A stretch of DNA of 64,000 nt, from positions 9,930,001 to 9,994,000 of the forward strand of contig NC_056420.1 of assembly GCF_905147365.1 (NCBI RefSeq), given 5' to 3'. Shown here piece by piece: positions 1-12,888 of the stretch. Position 1 is the stretch's first letter. Every line of letters starts with the position of its first letter. Both the position numbers and the translations under genes were made by a program. The stretch comes from Aricia agestis. Its lineage: Eukaryota > Arthropoda > Insecta > Lepidoptera > Lycaenidae. The notes beneath the pieces were generated by a model. That model had not been told where the DNA came from. It made no database searches and worked only from the letters and a program-made list of their open reading frames with translations.

Positions 1-327
1 TCACTACATGCAGAAGTTTAACCATATTGTTCGCTCGTTCTTCGTAATTGAGGATTTAATAATATGTAGTTCTTAGATATAGTGCTCATGCTTTGTCACA
101 GAATTTTTTTAAGTATCTAAGAATAACTATTGAATGAATTGAATACATCATTGACCTAGAGATAAATCAAAACAACAAATACTAAAAACAAAATAAAATC
201 AATATTTAAGGATTCGTGTTTTTGGCCTTTTTTGCTGCATAGTGATATTAATGGCAACAGTAGGCACTGGACATTTTTGCGAAATCACTTAATGAATTAA
301 TAATACAATTAAAATAACATTTATATT
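1..327. other. No gene seen
   Basis: AT-rich sequence with short open frames only and no recognisable repeat. Confidence 0.5.
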
Positions 328-437
328 TAAAGGGGGCTCAATTACAAAAAAACACAATTTTGGCCTATTTTTATCTATAACGGTACGAAACCCCTCGTGC
401 ACGAATCCGACTCGCACTTGACCGATATTTTTGCTTC
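328..437 (-). repeat. Fragment of the CGGACTCGCGCACGAAGGG-type Lepidoptera repeat
   Basis: Reverse-strand 5' part of the same repeat found at 27868, 32672 and 36271 (aatcggtcaagtgcgagtcgg end, then gtaccg). Diverged and truncated. Confidence 0.7.
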
Positions 438-764
438 CGCCCTACCTGTAACCGACGCTGCCCTACCTCAAATTTGACTCTAGCTACAGCCCTGTTCCAG
501 ATTCCTACAGTTACCTCGAAGAAATTAATATAAAATATTGAGCTTTACTCTTTATCGAAGGTCAGATAGACCTTCAGAATACCTTCTAAAGTAACCGCGA
601 CCGAAACTCCATAGTAGCTGGTACCTCTAAAGCAGCTAGCTATACCCAATCTGCAGCGGTCCGTCGTCGGGACTTTATCAGTGGCCCGCGTGAAGTTAAA
701 TTATTCTGAAGTTCACACCCACCAAAATTTTGGTTGCGGCCTGCGACACCAAGACCAAAACGTT

Positions 765-1093
765 TATACGTGGGAGAGCCATGCTTCGCCACGAATGGGC
801 CGGCTCGACCGGAGAAAGACCACGTTCTCACAGAAAACCGGCGTGAAACAGCGCTTGCGCTGTGTTTCGCCGAGTGAGTAAGTTTACCGGAGGCCCAATC
901 CCCTACCCTATTCCCTTCCCTACCCTCCCCTATTCCCTTTCCTTTCCTACCCTCCCCTATTAACCTATTCCCTCTTAAAAGGCTGGCAACGCACTTGTAG
1001 CTCTTCTGATGCTGCGAGTGTCCATGGGCGACGGATGTTGCTTTCCATCAGGTGACCCGTTTGCTCGTTTGCCCCCTTATTTCATAAAAAAAA
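765..1093 (+). repeat. 330-bp oligo(A)-ended repeat, copy A
   Basis: Starts tatacgtgggagagcc, passes through a conserved aacacagcgcaagcgc-type hairpin, a variable CCCTA/TTCCC-rich minisatellite, and ends ggtgacccgtttgctcg...ttatttcat(A)n. Five more copies are in the window. The oriented A tail implies retrotransposition; it encodes no protein of its own. Peptides containing GRAGPF come from this repeat. Confidence 0.85.
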
Positions 1094-4067
1094 CGTGTTT
1101 GTGGCCCGTATAAAAAAGGTTGAGTTCCTGACTGCTTTAAAGGGGTTATTTTTTGTCGGTGACGTCCCTTAAACTCTGCAAAGTTTCTGCGAAACTTAAC
1201 TATGCTCCAAGGGCCACATTTTTCTTTCTTTGTATTACACTCGACAAGAGATTTAGGGCCTAATTACATTAGTGGGATGTTGAGACACATATGTTTTGTG
1301 AAATTACATTGCACTGTCGTGCACGTACGCTGGACGCTGGGGACATGTGTTTTATGTGTCTGCGAAACGTGTGGTCTGTAAAGTAATTTAACAATTTAAT
1401 GAAAAAAAAACAGAAGTAAATGATTTAGAGTTTGGAAGAAAAAATATAAGGGGTGGCCATGGATGATCGTAAGCGTGACAGACGGAAGCTATGGCTAACA
1501 AAGCCTACATAGTTCAGCAATTTGACAGCAACAGCCTGCAGGCTTGGCGTGACCATACTATGTACCTATTTGGGATTGTAGACAGATTTGGGGGTCCAAT
1601 TTTTTCTTTATCAAACTGTCACTTTTCTATTCTGCCGTTGAAAGAAACACTTTTTATAGTGGCCATGCGTGCTGATGATGAATCATAATGAAAGCATATT
1701 TGCCTATTCGGCTGAGCCTGCTCATCTGGTTGGAAACTTTTCGGCTTTCAGTGGTCATTCGTTCACCTTGGCTAGACACATATTATTCAGTATTAATATC
1801 TAAAGGGGTTCTAATAATTTGCTCGTAAGTTGCATTAAAATACTTTATTTGAAAGGATCGTCTGTCCTTTGAACCTTTAAAGCACAGGGTAAACGCCCTG
1901 CCGCTAGACAGACGTCAGACAAGCCTGTATTAAGCGCTATTTTATTACTGCATTAATTTGATTTCAAATATAGCAACAATGAAATAAGGATAATGCACTT
2001 CAGGGTACGTTTTAGGACTTCTTATTTAGGTATTTCTCGCATTTGCTTGCAGATTTAAAGCCTTTTAAATTAAGGCTTGCTAGATTTTGAGTCGGGTCCG
2101 CACTTTATCAACTTTGTTTCAAAACACTCGTGTGGACACGGAAGAAAATCCCTTTCTAGAAAATCCCTTTCTTCCATTGGTGCAGGCAAATGTAAAATTT
2201 TACCAAACTCTACATAATATCTCTTGAGACTTGACCACAGACATATCTTGATCTATTTCTGTGGTCTTGACTTCACTAATTTTTAACCACCACTCACCAG
2301 ATGCATGTGGTATATCTGTTATAAACCTCGAGGGAAGTAACGGTTGAAAATTGAAATCTCGATCGTAGGCAATAAATTGGCCATGGTCGTCTGACCTATT
2401 TGGCATTGGGTCTTAATTCTAGGCCGGCGACAGACCAGCGGGCGCCAGCCTTGTCTTTATAGGCCATATTCCAGTAAACAAGGACACGCGTGCTATTATA
2501 TATCATGCGCTTCTTCCTTGATACTTTCTGGCCTAGACTATAGAATTATGACTGGGATTGACGATTGGTAGCAGTCTGCGTGAGCAATTTAATTGTTCGT
2601 TCGGGGATAGAGTTTTTGGATCTTGCCCTTAAGCCATTAATCCTCAAGCGGCAGTCGGCTGCCACATATCAATTGAAAATCTATTGTGTCTGCGATACCC
2701 ACGATGGAGGTGTTAAGGAGTAGTCTGCTATGCCCGGCTGTTAGGTTTTTTTTTACAGGAATTTAGCCATTTATTATCGCGTTTGTTTAACTGCCCTCAA
2801 ACAAACGCGCGCAAACGCAAACCATTCAACAACGCAATTGAAAAGATAAACTCCTGTTAAATTCTTACAAACCAATCAAAGTTTATCATCTTCTATACTT
2901 AGTTAAAATCGCCAGGTTTGCAGTTAATGTCTCCTCCGTTTATCGTTAAAGAGGTGTTTGCCAAATGACATCATAACCCTCCTTTTTGCTTCGCCGTAGT
3001 TGGGTAAAAACTAGGCGATGACTTCATCCGATGTACACCTTGAAAAAAAATGTGTACCATAGGTCTATGGCATTGAGGTAATCCTGTTATCTAACGCTAG
3101 TCACCTTACCTTGCCTGCACTTGGTGACGTCATAATTGCGTAGTCCCTTCATTGAGAGGTTTGCCCACTATGAAGTATCTAATCATAAGCATATGTAAAT
3201 CTATCTATATATAAATGTGATTGAGAAGATAAAATACATAATGCGCATCTGGTAGTATTATTATCGATTACGATTATTTTCTGTTCTGATTCATCTATTC
3301 ATATATATTTTGTAACCATCTGTTTAAAAAACTGAAATTTATCAGTACCAAAAACGCCTCTTAATATCTGTACCCCGATTCCATTATTATAGCTTTAGTC
3401 TGTGTTTTTCCCACTTAGCTACAAAATTGTTATGTATGTATTTCCTAATCAAAAGTATTTTGCGGAAATGGACTAGATCGAATGAGGAACGAAACTGCAT
3501 TGAAATAGTAATCGGGGTACTGATCAAATCTTTTATTTTCGTATTTCAAGACAAAAATAACATTGCCTCCAGAAATAAATTAAACACAAACACAGAAAAT
3601 AGACGCCACATTTGATTGGTAATTTGGTACGTTTTCCCAGAATAAACTCTAGTAAGGAAACGTTCAAATATTATCATTTATCAGGTACATTAACCTGGCG
3701 CTGGCAACCGAGTAATTATAATTATAATTCCTATCAACCGGGATATTATTTTTCGTAATGAAAAGCTCAGACGAGGGTGGGGCGGGGGGTGGTACAAGGA
3801 GGGATTCTGTGACCTGAATGAATCTGTTCATATAAGAAGCGGTTCCTTTATCCGATATGGGCGTAGTAAACTTGTGATCGATATTATTTGATGCTTGGCT
3901 TGAAGCGCCTTTAATTATTAATGTATCTGTAATAATACGCGGCTGTGAACTACTTTTTACTTTTCAGAAGTAAGCAAGTCCGGCGTATGAATTATTATTA
4001 TTCTTTATCATATTATGTACCTAATTCCTCTTAAATCTTAATTAATATGTTCTAATAAGAAGCAGTT
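1094..4067. other. No gene or clear repeat recognised
   Basis: About 3 kb of AT-rich sequence. A 68-codon minus-strand frame at 2200-2406 looks protein-like in composition but I recognise no family, and there is no intact gene context. No splice-supported exon was found. Confidence 0.4.
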
Positions 4068-4402
4068 TATACGTGGGAGAGCCATGCTTCGGCACGAATG
4101 GGCCGGCTCGACCGGATAAATACCACGTTCTCACAGAAAACCGGCGTGAAACAGCGCTTGCGCTGTGTTTCGCCGAGTGAGTGAGTTTACCGGAGGCCCA
4201 ATCCCCTACCCTATTCCCTTTCCTACCCTCCCCTATTCCCTTCCCTTCCCTACCCTCCCCTATTACCCTATTCCCTCTTAAAAGGCCGGCAACGCACATG
4301 CAGCTCTTCTGATGCTGCGAGTGTCCATGGGCGACGGAAGTTGCTTTCCATCAGGTGACCCGTTTGCTCGTTTGCCCCCTTATTTCATAAAAAAAAAAAA
4401 AA
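4068..4402 (+). repeat. 330-bp oligo(A)-ended repeat, copy B
   Basis: Full-length plus-strand copy ending in an A-run of about 15 at 4388-4402. The CCCTA/TTCCC minisatellite has a different length from copy A. Confidence 0.85.
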
Positions 4403-5331
4403 GTTTCTCCAAACACGTGATCGATAATAATTGCTTAGCTTGAAGCGTCTTTGGTCATTAATGTATGTCTCAATATGCTTAAATACAAATAAATATGTAC
4501 TTTCGGAAAGGAACAGATATTTACAAGGTTATGACTTACTCTGTAATGCTAGTGAGTATTACATATAAACGTATTCTCAATAATGAAGGTACTTCCACAA
4601 AATGAGCATATAATTATAGAGAGTTTTGACAGTAAATATCATAGCCAGGTCTTATTCTTGAGAATCTGAACATTTTTGAGTAATATTTCAACTTTCTTTG
4701 AATTCCTATCAAAGCTCGATGGACCCAGGAATCGAGCCTTTAATACAGTACTCTGAAAGATGTGAGATGTGTTTCCCGGAATTTCACAGGGACGAAGATC
4801 TTGCGGTAAACACGAATCTCTAAAACTACTTATCCGATTACTAAACTTCTTTCGCTAATGGAGTGGTGCTTTTTCTTGTTTTTTTTCCTTTCGACCTTGA
4901 CTTTGTTTTTCACGCCTACTACCATTTTCTATTTGTTTCACGGGATTAAAAGAAGGCATCTTAATTTTCTAACCTGTAGACGTCCAGCCCAGAGCTGAGA
5001 TACTTGACATAGAACTTAGCCAGTACTTACCCAATTCAAAAGAATGAAAATTGAGAACAAATTGGTTGAGGCTTACTCTAATTTCGAAAAAGGCGCTAAT
5101 GAAGAAAGAGTTATTTCATTCTTTTTAGATCATATTTTTAAGACTATTGTTTTTACCTTAGAAGTAATTTTCAATTTTTTGTTAAAAAGTTATAATTTTA
5201 TAGATGCACTTATACTCTCTAGAAAGAAACTGTTTTTTTCCTGCAAAATTCTTGAACAAATTTTGACAAAAAGTATACGTATTGGTTATTTAGGCTCCGG
5301 ATCAACCATAAACTAATACGCTTCCTTTTAT
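4403..5331. other. No gene recognised
   Basis: AT-rich. An open frame of 90 codons at 5044-5316 has low complexity and no recognisable domain, so I do not call it. Confidence 0.4.
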
Positions 5332-5370
5332 TAACCCCCGACAAAAAAGAGGGGTGTTATAAGTTTGACG

Positions 5371-5409
<39 letters not shown>

Positions 5410-5560
5410 TTGTCTGTGTGTGTATCTGTCCGTGGCATCGTAGCATCCAAACGGGTGGACCGATTTTGATCTCATTTTTTTTGTTTGAAAGCTGACATGA
5501 TCGAGAGTGTTCTTAGCTATAATTCATCATCATCAGCCTGCTCAGTCCTGAACAATCAGG
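5332..5560 (+). repeat. Dispersed repeat with (CTGT)n, copy 1
   Basis: Starts ccccgacaaaaaagagggg and continues gtgttataagtttgacgtgt, (ctgt)n, then cgtagcatccaaacgg and ggaccgattttgat. A second copy is at 19363. Class unknown; typical Lepidoptera interspersed sequence. Confidence 0.7.
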
Positions 5561-5689
5561 GTTTATCTGGTTCATGAAAGGCCGTTAGCAACTTGTAGTC
5601 GTTGATGGGTTAAGGGTTTTATATTTCATTCTAGTATATTGTATAGTGAATATACAATATACGTATACACATAATAATGGAAAGTTGAC

Positions 5690-5915
5690 CTGGTGCTGCA
5701 GCATCACCTTGTAATCAATAGGATATCCAACTCCTCGCCAACTAAGAGCAGAGGTTTCGTGTTTGGGCTCATTTTAATTGTGACAACCAGTAAGAAGTAG
5801 ATAAAGTATAAACAGTAAATATTTACATGCTGCTACTGCAGCATCACCTGGATTCTATAGGAACCGAGCTTCGTATGAACCCAAAGTGGAGGTTTCATGT
5901 TTGGGCTCATTTTAA
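5690..5915 (+). repeat. Diverged direct duplication (~90-bp units)
   Basis: Two units, near 5690-5785 and 5827-5915, each with ctgcagcatcacct, ggaggttt-like and gtttgggctcattttaa blocks. The spacing is about 135 bp. Confidence 0.6.
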
Positions 5916-6009
5916 CGGCCTCATCGAAAAGGACATTGATGGTAATCATAAGAATATGATTCTGTTGATAGGAATTATTCTGCACTATAACCAACACAAG
6001 TTTAAAAAG

Positions 6010-6441
6010 TCTGAAATAAAATTAAATTAAGAAATTAAAAAAAAACCCCCGCCAAAACAACTTTAAAAAGTAATGAAATAATATTTACTGCCTTTAAGTT
6101 CAAATAATTCCTAACTTGTGTAAAGTAATATTTTAGTGCATAATTGTTGTCAAGGTGTGTCGGGGGACCGCTAATGTAGATGTTTAATTTCACTTAACAA
6201 GTTTAAGGATCAATTCACAGCGATCTGAATCGAGATAGGTAATCAGCGACTTGGCGGTTATAGGTTGTAGTTTACTTGGCGGTCCCCCGACACACCGTGA
6301 CAACAATTATGTACTAAAATATTACTTTACACAAGTTAGGAATTATTTGAACTTAATTAAGGCAGTAAATATTATTTCATTACTTTTTAAAGTTGTTTTG
6401 GCGGGAGTTTTTTTAAATTTCTTAATTTAATTTTATTCAGA
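6010..6441. mobile_element. Fold-back MITE with ~160-bp inverted arms
   Basis: Left arm 6010-6172 and right arm about 6277-6441 are inverted and near identical: tctgaaataaaatt..., ccgccaaaacaactttaaaa, ttacacaagttagg and gtgtcgggggacc blocks recur in reverse. About 100 bp lie between them. No coding capacity. Confidence 0.85.
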
Positions 6442-6469
6442 AAAAGTACACTTTTATAATACCACCACA

Positions 6470-7461
6470 TCCTACTAATATTATAAAGGCGAAAGTTTGT
6501 TTGGATGTATGGATGTATGGGTGTTTGTTACTTTTTCACGCAAAAACTACTGAACGGATTTTAATGAAACTTTACAATAATATAGCTTATACATCAGAAT
6601 AACACATAGGCTACAATATTAACCGACTTTCAAAATGGGGGAGGTGTTATGTTCGTTTTCTTATGTTCAAAGATTACTCCGCCGTTTGTTAACCGATTTT
6701 CAAAATTTTTCTTTTGGTATATAGGGTATCATCCCAATTTGATATTATATTCACAAAAGTGGTGATCTGATGAAGGATCCATAAGTAATCGAGGGAACTC
6801 CTTAAAATTTATAGGGAAACATGTGGTGACTTCGGTTTCGTGAGAAGTATTCTAAGAATATGCTACCAACAAGTAAGATTTTGCACCGAGGTATACCTGG
6901 TATACCGTGGTTCGAAAGGTGCTGAGAGAACTCCTGATTCTTTATAGATACAATTTTGGGAGTTTTGGCGTTGTTTTAAGAACGGAGAGCATATTATGCT
7001 ACATTCATCATCATCATCATCATCACTACCATATTCTACCATTTTATAGTCTTTTAGATCGAGACTCGAGTTTGTCAAGCGATAATTTAAAAAAAATCTA
7101 TACCTACCTAATATTATAAACCTGAAGAGTATATTTGCTTGAACCCGTCAATCTCAGGAACTACAGGTCCGATTTAAAAACTTATCTCAGTGTTAGATAG
7201 ATCATTTATCGAGTAAGACTATAGGCCATATTATATTATCACGCTAAGACTAATACGAAGGAAGAAACTCAGGAAAATATGGGAAAATGGGGGAAATATT
7301 AGAAATTACGAACTACGGGAGCAATTTTTATGGCAAGATTTGGCACAGATATAGAGTAGACCAAGTGAAGGGAGTAGGGACATAAGCTATTTTTTATGGG
7401 AAAATGTACGGTTTCCGTAAAATTCCTAATTTACGCGGGCGAAGCCGCGTGGGACATCTAG
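6470..7461 (+). mobile_element. Non-autonomous Helitron, TCCTACTAAT family, copy 1
   Basis: Starts A|TCCTACTAATATTATAAA and ends in a GC-rich hairpin (cgcgggcgaagccgcg) followed by CTAG|T, the Helitron pattern (5' TC, 3' hairpin plus CTAG, inserted between A and T). 992 bp, with an internal (ATC)n tract. It is homologous to 50140-51238 and to most of the tandem pair at 32808-35447. No Rep/helicase. Confidence 0.85.
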
Positions 7462-8100
7462 TAAAACTATAGTGTTATGTGGTGTTTGTATGGTGTAGAC
7501 TGTAGACTGAACTGAGAAAAGCATGCAAAAAAAATGTGTGTTCTCTGATTTGAAACTCAAAGAGGAACAGCGGACAAAGTTGAGACTAGCCCCGGACACC
7601 AAGCAATCAAAACTTTGTGCATGTGCATTTTATGTACCGCTTTTACGCGTTGCATAATATTGGATTTTTGCATAACATGGGATTTACAAAATTTTGCTCT
7701 ACTTTTTTGCCTAAAGCTAAATATTTATAAAGACTTGATAATGAAAATGGTTATACAGCATAAATAGCTAGCTTTTTCTCAAATTAATTCAAAGACAAGT
7801 CCTCGGTCTTTGCCGGTAATGCGACTTCCAATATTCCAAACAAAGAATAGCAGACCTTGTATATTTTTAGTTGTGTTTATATTTTTAGTACTTAGGGGGA
7901 TAAATTAAAACTTGCCGGACATTGTAAACTATAAAAATGTAATATTTTTATGGCTTTAAAGTATCAAAGCACGACATAAGCTGAACATTGCGTGCGGATA
8001 ATACTTTTACAGGAAAATGGTAATAATTACTGTTGCGACATCGTTTTTCATGTGGCGTTTTAAAACATTTGCAAATCAAACGATTATTTTAAATGATATT
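7462..8100. other. No gene or repeat recognised
   Basis: AT-rich unique-looking sequence between two transposons. Confidence 0.4.
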
Positions 8101-8108
8101 GTAATAAT

Positions 8109-8692
8109 TAGACATCGGATTATATGCACGATCAAAGTGCCGAAATATGCATGAAAAAATGGCCGAAATATGCACAAAATATGCACAATCAAAGATCACT
8201 TAATATTAAAATTTATTATTTTGTTTGAAGAGTTTTCCGGTGGTGCCGTTAATAAAAGCGCCAATGTTTTTTAATTTTATCAAATGCAGGATTTTTCATT
8301 TCTTATACAGCACCAATTGTATATTTCTAGCAACATTTTCCGATTGCAATCTTAATGCCCATGGAAGTTTATTAAATCGTTACCTACTTTACTGAAATAT
8401 TTTGCTAATGTTGCCAACTACAAAGAAAAATTTTGTTATTGGGTGTTTTGCATTTTTTAAATGGAGATGGAGCCACATATTTGTAGTGTTTTGATTTATC
8501 GTACCTCTGTTTTGTGGCCTCGGTGTGTGGCATGATAGCCATATAGCTAGTTTGGAGACTACGAGGGCATAAAATTACCGAAATATGCACTATCAACGAA
8601 AAATTGTCAAAATATGCACTATCGCCTAAAAAGTGACATTGTATGCATTTGCATATTATGCAAGTATGCAAATGCATATAATCCGATGTCTA
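8109..8692. mobile_element. hAT-type MITE with 8-bp target duplication
   Basis: Perfect 20-bp terminal inverted repeats (tagacatcggattatatgca) and an exact 8-bp duplication, GTAATAAT, at 8101-8108 and 8693-8700. Many internal copies of aatatgcac near both ends look like transposase-binding repeats. 584 bp, no transposase. An 8-bp duplication suggests hAT, though other superfamilies also make 8 bp. Confidence 0.9.
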
Positions 8693-8705
8693 GTAATAAT
8701 AATAA

Positions 8706-9507
8706 TCTATACTTCCATACTAATATCATAAATTCGAAAGTGTGTCTATCTGTCTGTTTGTCTGTTACCTCTTCAAGTCCAAATCCCTGAAGCTTAGATT
8801 AATCATTGGTCTTTACTTTTTAGCGGTCGTAGCGCCGCGCGCGAGGACCAATGATTAAGAGGATTCCACACCGCCGTTTTTCCATACAAACGCTGTCCCC
8901 TGTTTCCTCCCTGGATAATGCCGGTAGAGTTACGATTTTTTCCTGAATATCTATGGCCACTATTAGCATGTCCCTATGTTTTCTTTTTGTTCATAATTTA
9001 ATTATTAAAAAAGATAAGAACGTCCAAAAACCCAAAAAAATGGCCAGATTTTCCTCTGTGTTCAAAAACCCAGAAAACAAAACTGGCTAGAATATACAAA
9101 AAAAATAAAACATAGGAACACAGCTCAAGCCTTGTTTTAATTCTTAATGAAAAAATTACTGAAATCGGTTAAGTTTTGGAGAAGGAATCAGCGGACAACG
9201 AATCGAAGATTTTCTGTTCTTTTATTAGAACTTTTGTCATGTTGTCTCTATCGCGCACTGCGGTGGGAGACTTGAGATTGGTGAGACAGCAATATATTTT
9301 CAAATACCTATTTTCAATTTCTCTTGCCCCTGGTGTATCCTCTTAAGCGCTGAAGTGAATATCACCAATTTTTCAAAACTACTGAAATTTGGTACGGATA
9401 TACTTTGAGCCCCGGTAAAGGACATAGGATACATTTTTCCCAGAAAAATGCACGGTTTCGGTGCGATAAATGAAATTTGGCGCAACGGAGTAGCGGGCGT
9501 CGTCTAG
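8706..9507 (+). mobile_element. Non-autonomous Helitron-like element
   Basis: Begins A|TCTATACTTCCATACTAAT and ends gcgcaacggagtagcgggc then CTAG|T, with the small 3' hairpin. About 800 bp, carrying the cgaaagtgtgtct/ctgttacctcttca head common to Lepidoptera mini-Helitrons. Confidence 0.75.
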
Positions 9508-9520
9508 TTAGCACTGTGCT

Positions 9521-9722
9521 GCGGGGCGAAAATGGTCACATTTAGCAATTCCTCTCAATCAATTCAGCAAATGAATTGACAAAACTGTCAAACTGTCAAA
9601 TGTCAAATCAGTACAAAAATACACAAATGAATTGCAAGTAGAGTTGCATTTTGCGATTTTAGAAAAATGAATGGTATAATGATTCATATCATGATTTTTC
9701 AAAGCGACCATTTTAGCCCCGC
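9521..9722. mobile_element. MITE with TIR gcggggc.aaaatggtc
   Basis: Inverted termini gcggggcgaaaatggtc and gaccattttagccccgc (one mismatch) about 200 bp apart. No certain target duplication. Confidence 0.65.
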
Positions 9723-9799
9723 CGATCATTATATTCGCGTGAGTTCATAAAATGATGAAAATCATTGATTTCGTTCATCAAAACATGAAATGAAATCGC

Positions 9800-10150
9800 C
9801 GCGCTACAGTTGTGAGGTTGTGTTATAGTTGGATTAACTTGGACGTTCGATTCGCGAACATTAGATATTACGGGAGGAATGGCAGCGTCAGATTTTTGGA
9901 TAATCCTAGAAATGGTGTGTTTTATGTCGACATGGGTGGGGGGAGTGCGCGCGCAGCCGCTTCGATCTGGACTCTGAATGAACCCACATTCACTCACTCG
10001 TTCACTCACTCGCTCGGCTGTCGTGTATTACTTGTATTAGGTCATTTACATGACAAATTCGCCGTCGGTCATCTTCGACCGGCTCTGACCTCAAAACTCC
10101 GGAAGCCCATTTCAAAGTTAAGATACGCGACGAGACTTATTAACTCGTAA
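9800..10150. other. CpG-richer segment, unassigned
   Basis: Richer in CG dinucleotides than its surroundings (cgcgcgcagccgc, ttcgattcgcgaac). Open on both strands for about 100 codons, which mainly reflects composition. It could be an upstream regulatory or leader-exon region of EndoA, but nothing proves that. Confidence 0.25.
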
Positions 10151-11164
10151 TAAGCCCTATTTATTTAGTCCTATTTATAGAAACGTATTTCCGTACGTTA
10201 TCGTTTCTCTATTTAGTAATAGTTGCATCTATGACCTATTAATAATAAAAAATATAATAATATAAATTCTTAATTGGATGGAAATGGAACGTAGTACTAG
10301 CAAATATATATTTTACGATTCATAAAATTATATCTTGTATACTGCATAAAGATAATATGATTTGTATTTTGTACATCACTTTTTATTGTAGCTCTTACAA
10401 GTATGTAGTTGATAAATATATTTACTTATGCCCTTAAAAATATCAAAATTAGGTTTAAGAAGTTTAATTTAAAAAGTTAAATCATAAATCATCTGAATTC
10501 TAATTTATATTAAAGAGAATTTTCTGCCATCCATGCTTGCTTCTGAATAAACAAGTGCCTCTATTTTTCGTCTAAATGTTATTAAGTAAGGCTTGAAATA
10601 CCCTTTTAAGTCATGAATAATAAGTAGAAAGTGTATTATGTGACAAGTTACAAGTTCTTGGCGATTTTGAGTCTAGGAGTGCACGAAATAAACTGCATAA
10701 AATACACATTAAAACATGATAGAAAGCATATTTTCTTTGCCGTTGGAACACGTTTTAATACAGCTTTGAAAGGTACCTGTTTGTTCTTTTTTGCCTGAAA
10801 TTAAGTAGGAGGTTTAATAATATTAGACTTAAATTCAATTTTCAGAAAGATTTTGATATAAAGTCCATACTATCGAAATTAAAAGCAAAACACAAATCGC
10901 GAAAGTGTGTCCATCTGTCTGTCCGTCCGTCTGTATGTCTGTCTGTCGTTACCTCTTCACGCCCAAACCGCTGATTTTGCAGAAATTTTGTATGGCGTTA
11001 CTTTGAGCCTTGGGTAAGGCCATACTACTTATCAGATCCTCGAATATTACTAGTTCCTACTTTATGATAGGATACTATTTATCCCGGATAGACGTACGGT
11101 TCCCGCGCGATAAACGCATTTTAGTCCTAGTATATAATATGCAATCGATAAGACGTCAAATATG
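10151..11164. other. AT-rich spacer with a truncated mini-Helitron
   Basis: Mostly AT-rich. 10895-11125 contains the gcgaaagtgtgtcc, (ctgt)n and tatcccggatagacgtacgg blocks of the mini-Helitron family, decayed at its 3' end. Confidence 0.5.
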
Positions 11165-11492
11165 TTTTTTTGTAATGAAATAACGCAAACGAGCAAACGG
11201 ATCACCTGATGGAAAGCAACTTCCGTCGCCCATGGACACTCGCAGCATCAGAAGAGCTGCAGGTGCGTTGCTGACCTTTTAAGAGGGAATAGGGTTATAG
11301 GGGAGGGTAGGGATGGGAAGAAATTAGGGGAGGGTAGGGAAGGGAATAGGGTAGGGGATTGGGCCTCCGGTAAACTCACTCACTCGGCGAAACACAGCGC
11401 TAGCGCTGTTTCACGCTGGTTTTCTGTGAGAACGTGGTATTTCTGCGGTCGAGCCGGCCCATTCGTGCCGAAGCATGGCTCTCCCACGTATA
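11165..11492 (-). repeat. 330-bp oligo(A)-ended repeat, copy C
   Basis: Complete reverse-strand copy. The T-run at 11165 is the A tail and cacgtata at 11492 is the head. Confidence 0.85.
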
Positions 11493-11835
11493 AATAAAAA
11501 TGTTCATTATTATCTTTCAATGCCCAAGTGGGCTTTAAAAAATGCAAGGGATTCCCTGCCATGTGTCAATGAGCAAGTCTATTATTAGCCGAACATTTCT
11601 CAGGCTGTCCCTTAATAGTATTACTCCCTGCTGCTGTTCAAAAATAGAAACGACTCTGATACTTTATTATTCATAACTTATAAGCTTTCGCCTCCCATTC
11701 TGTCATAGGCCATAGCAGACTTTTGGTAGAAGAGAACATGAGGTGTTAATTATTTTAATGATACGTTTTGTTATAGGTCAAAAACTTAATGTATCTCATT
11801 TAATTTACTAATCCTTAATACATCACTTTCTTATT

Positions 11836-12058
11836 TATATATATGTATGTATTATAAAATGTGAATGAGTGTTTGTCTTTCTGCTTGTAACCTCTTCATG
11901 CTTAAACTACTGAACCTATTAAAATTTAGATGCAATTTAATTTTAGTAACGAATAAAACTATCCTGTGTTCTTATACACGATAGTTTTATTACGTCAAAA
12001 CGCACGGTTCCCCGTGAGAATCAAATGTTTGCATAACGAAGTTGCGGACAAAATCTAG
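11836..12058 (+). mobile_element. Mini-Helitron, LEP1-like, diverged
   Basis: Contains gtaacctcttcatgc, actactgaacc, an internal inverted aataaaactatc pair, and the gcataacgaagttgc hairpin followed by CTAG at 12055-12058. The 5' end is imprecise. Confidence 0.55.
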
Positions 12059-12221
12059 GCTATGGTATAAATAGTCAGTACTCAAGATGCATCTCAGTCT
12101 CAAGACACGGTTCAGGCTCTGTAAGTTAATTGGTTGGCTGTCAATATTTGGACCAATCACAGAGCCGAACCGCGTCTTGAGACATCTTAAGTACTGACTA
12201 TTTATACCCTATTTATGCCCT
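12057..12221. mobile_element. MITE with ~60-bp inverted arms
   Basis: Arms pair ggtataaatagtcagtact, tctcaagacacggttc and ggctctgt with their inverted copies at 12140-12221. Non-coding. It directly abuts the mini-Helitron. Confidence 0.7.
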
Positions 12222-12461
12222 AGACTCTGAGGCTTCAGTTTCAAAATCGCCGCGCCTTTACTTTCGAGGTCAGTTTCACACTAAGTATACATTGGGACGC
12301 GCCGCTCCCGCGCCGCCATCGCTCCCGCCTCGCTGTCCTCTGATTTCGAGACTGAAGCCTAATAGTTATCATTTTTACAAGTATTCCCTCGGTACAGTCT
12401 CGATAGCTTTGTAATCCCGATAATAAGTCAATTACTTAACGATAATGCTATTTCTCTCTAA

Positions 12462-12653
12462 GGGGTCATCCATAAAGTATGTCGCATCTAAAAGCGGAGA
12501 GGGTTGATAAAGTGTGACATGGTGTGACAAGGAGGGGGGGAAAGGGCTTTAATTTTTAGATGGAAAATTGCAGACAAATATGTGACCACCTGTGACTAGG
12601 AGGGGCGGGGTCTAAATCATGAAAATTGTGTGACGTACTTTATGGATGGACCC
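12462..12653. mobile_element. Harbinger-type MITE
   Basis: Termini ggggtcatccataaagta and tactttatggatggaccc are inverted, with the trinucleotide TAA duplicated at 12459-12461 and 12654-12656. The 3-bp TAA duplication and the AT-poor core fit the PIF/Harbinger group. 192 bp, no transposase. Confidence 0.75.
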
Positions 12654-12888
12654 TAACAGTGTCGTGCTCTACGGAGAACTTTGTCCAATTTAATGTCCTT
12701 TATTACGGCGTATAGTTTGTACTTTATGTGCCACTTGAAATTGTTTCAGTAGCGATATAGCTACTTCGTCCGCACTTTGAACGTAAGCCGTAATATGAAG
12801 ACTTGAAATTGATTTTTCTTGTAAAATACTACCTCTATGTACCTTATGCTCGTTTGTATTAACTTTTCTTTATAATAAGCAAGTGACA

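Noticed and set aside
2200..2406. 68-codon minus-strand frame with fairly protein-like composition.
   Set aside because: No recognised family, no splice or gene context; could be a transposon scrap, so left uncalled.
4042..4299. Frames containing GRAGPFVPKHGSPT-type peptides (also at 640, 11380, 13104, 20686, 24723).
   Set aside because: Translations of the 330-bp dispersed repeat.
6863..7119. Frames with poly-His or poly-Asp tracts.
   Set aside because: Produced by the (ATC)n microsatellite inside a Helitron.
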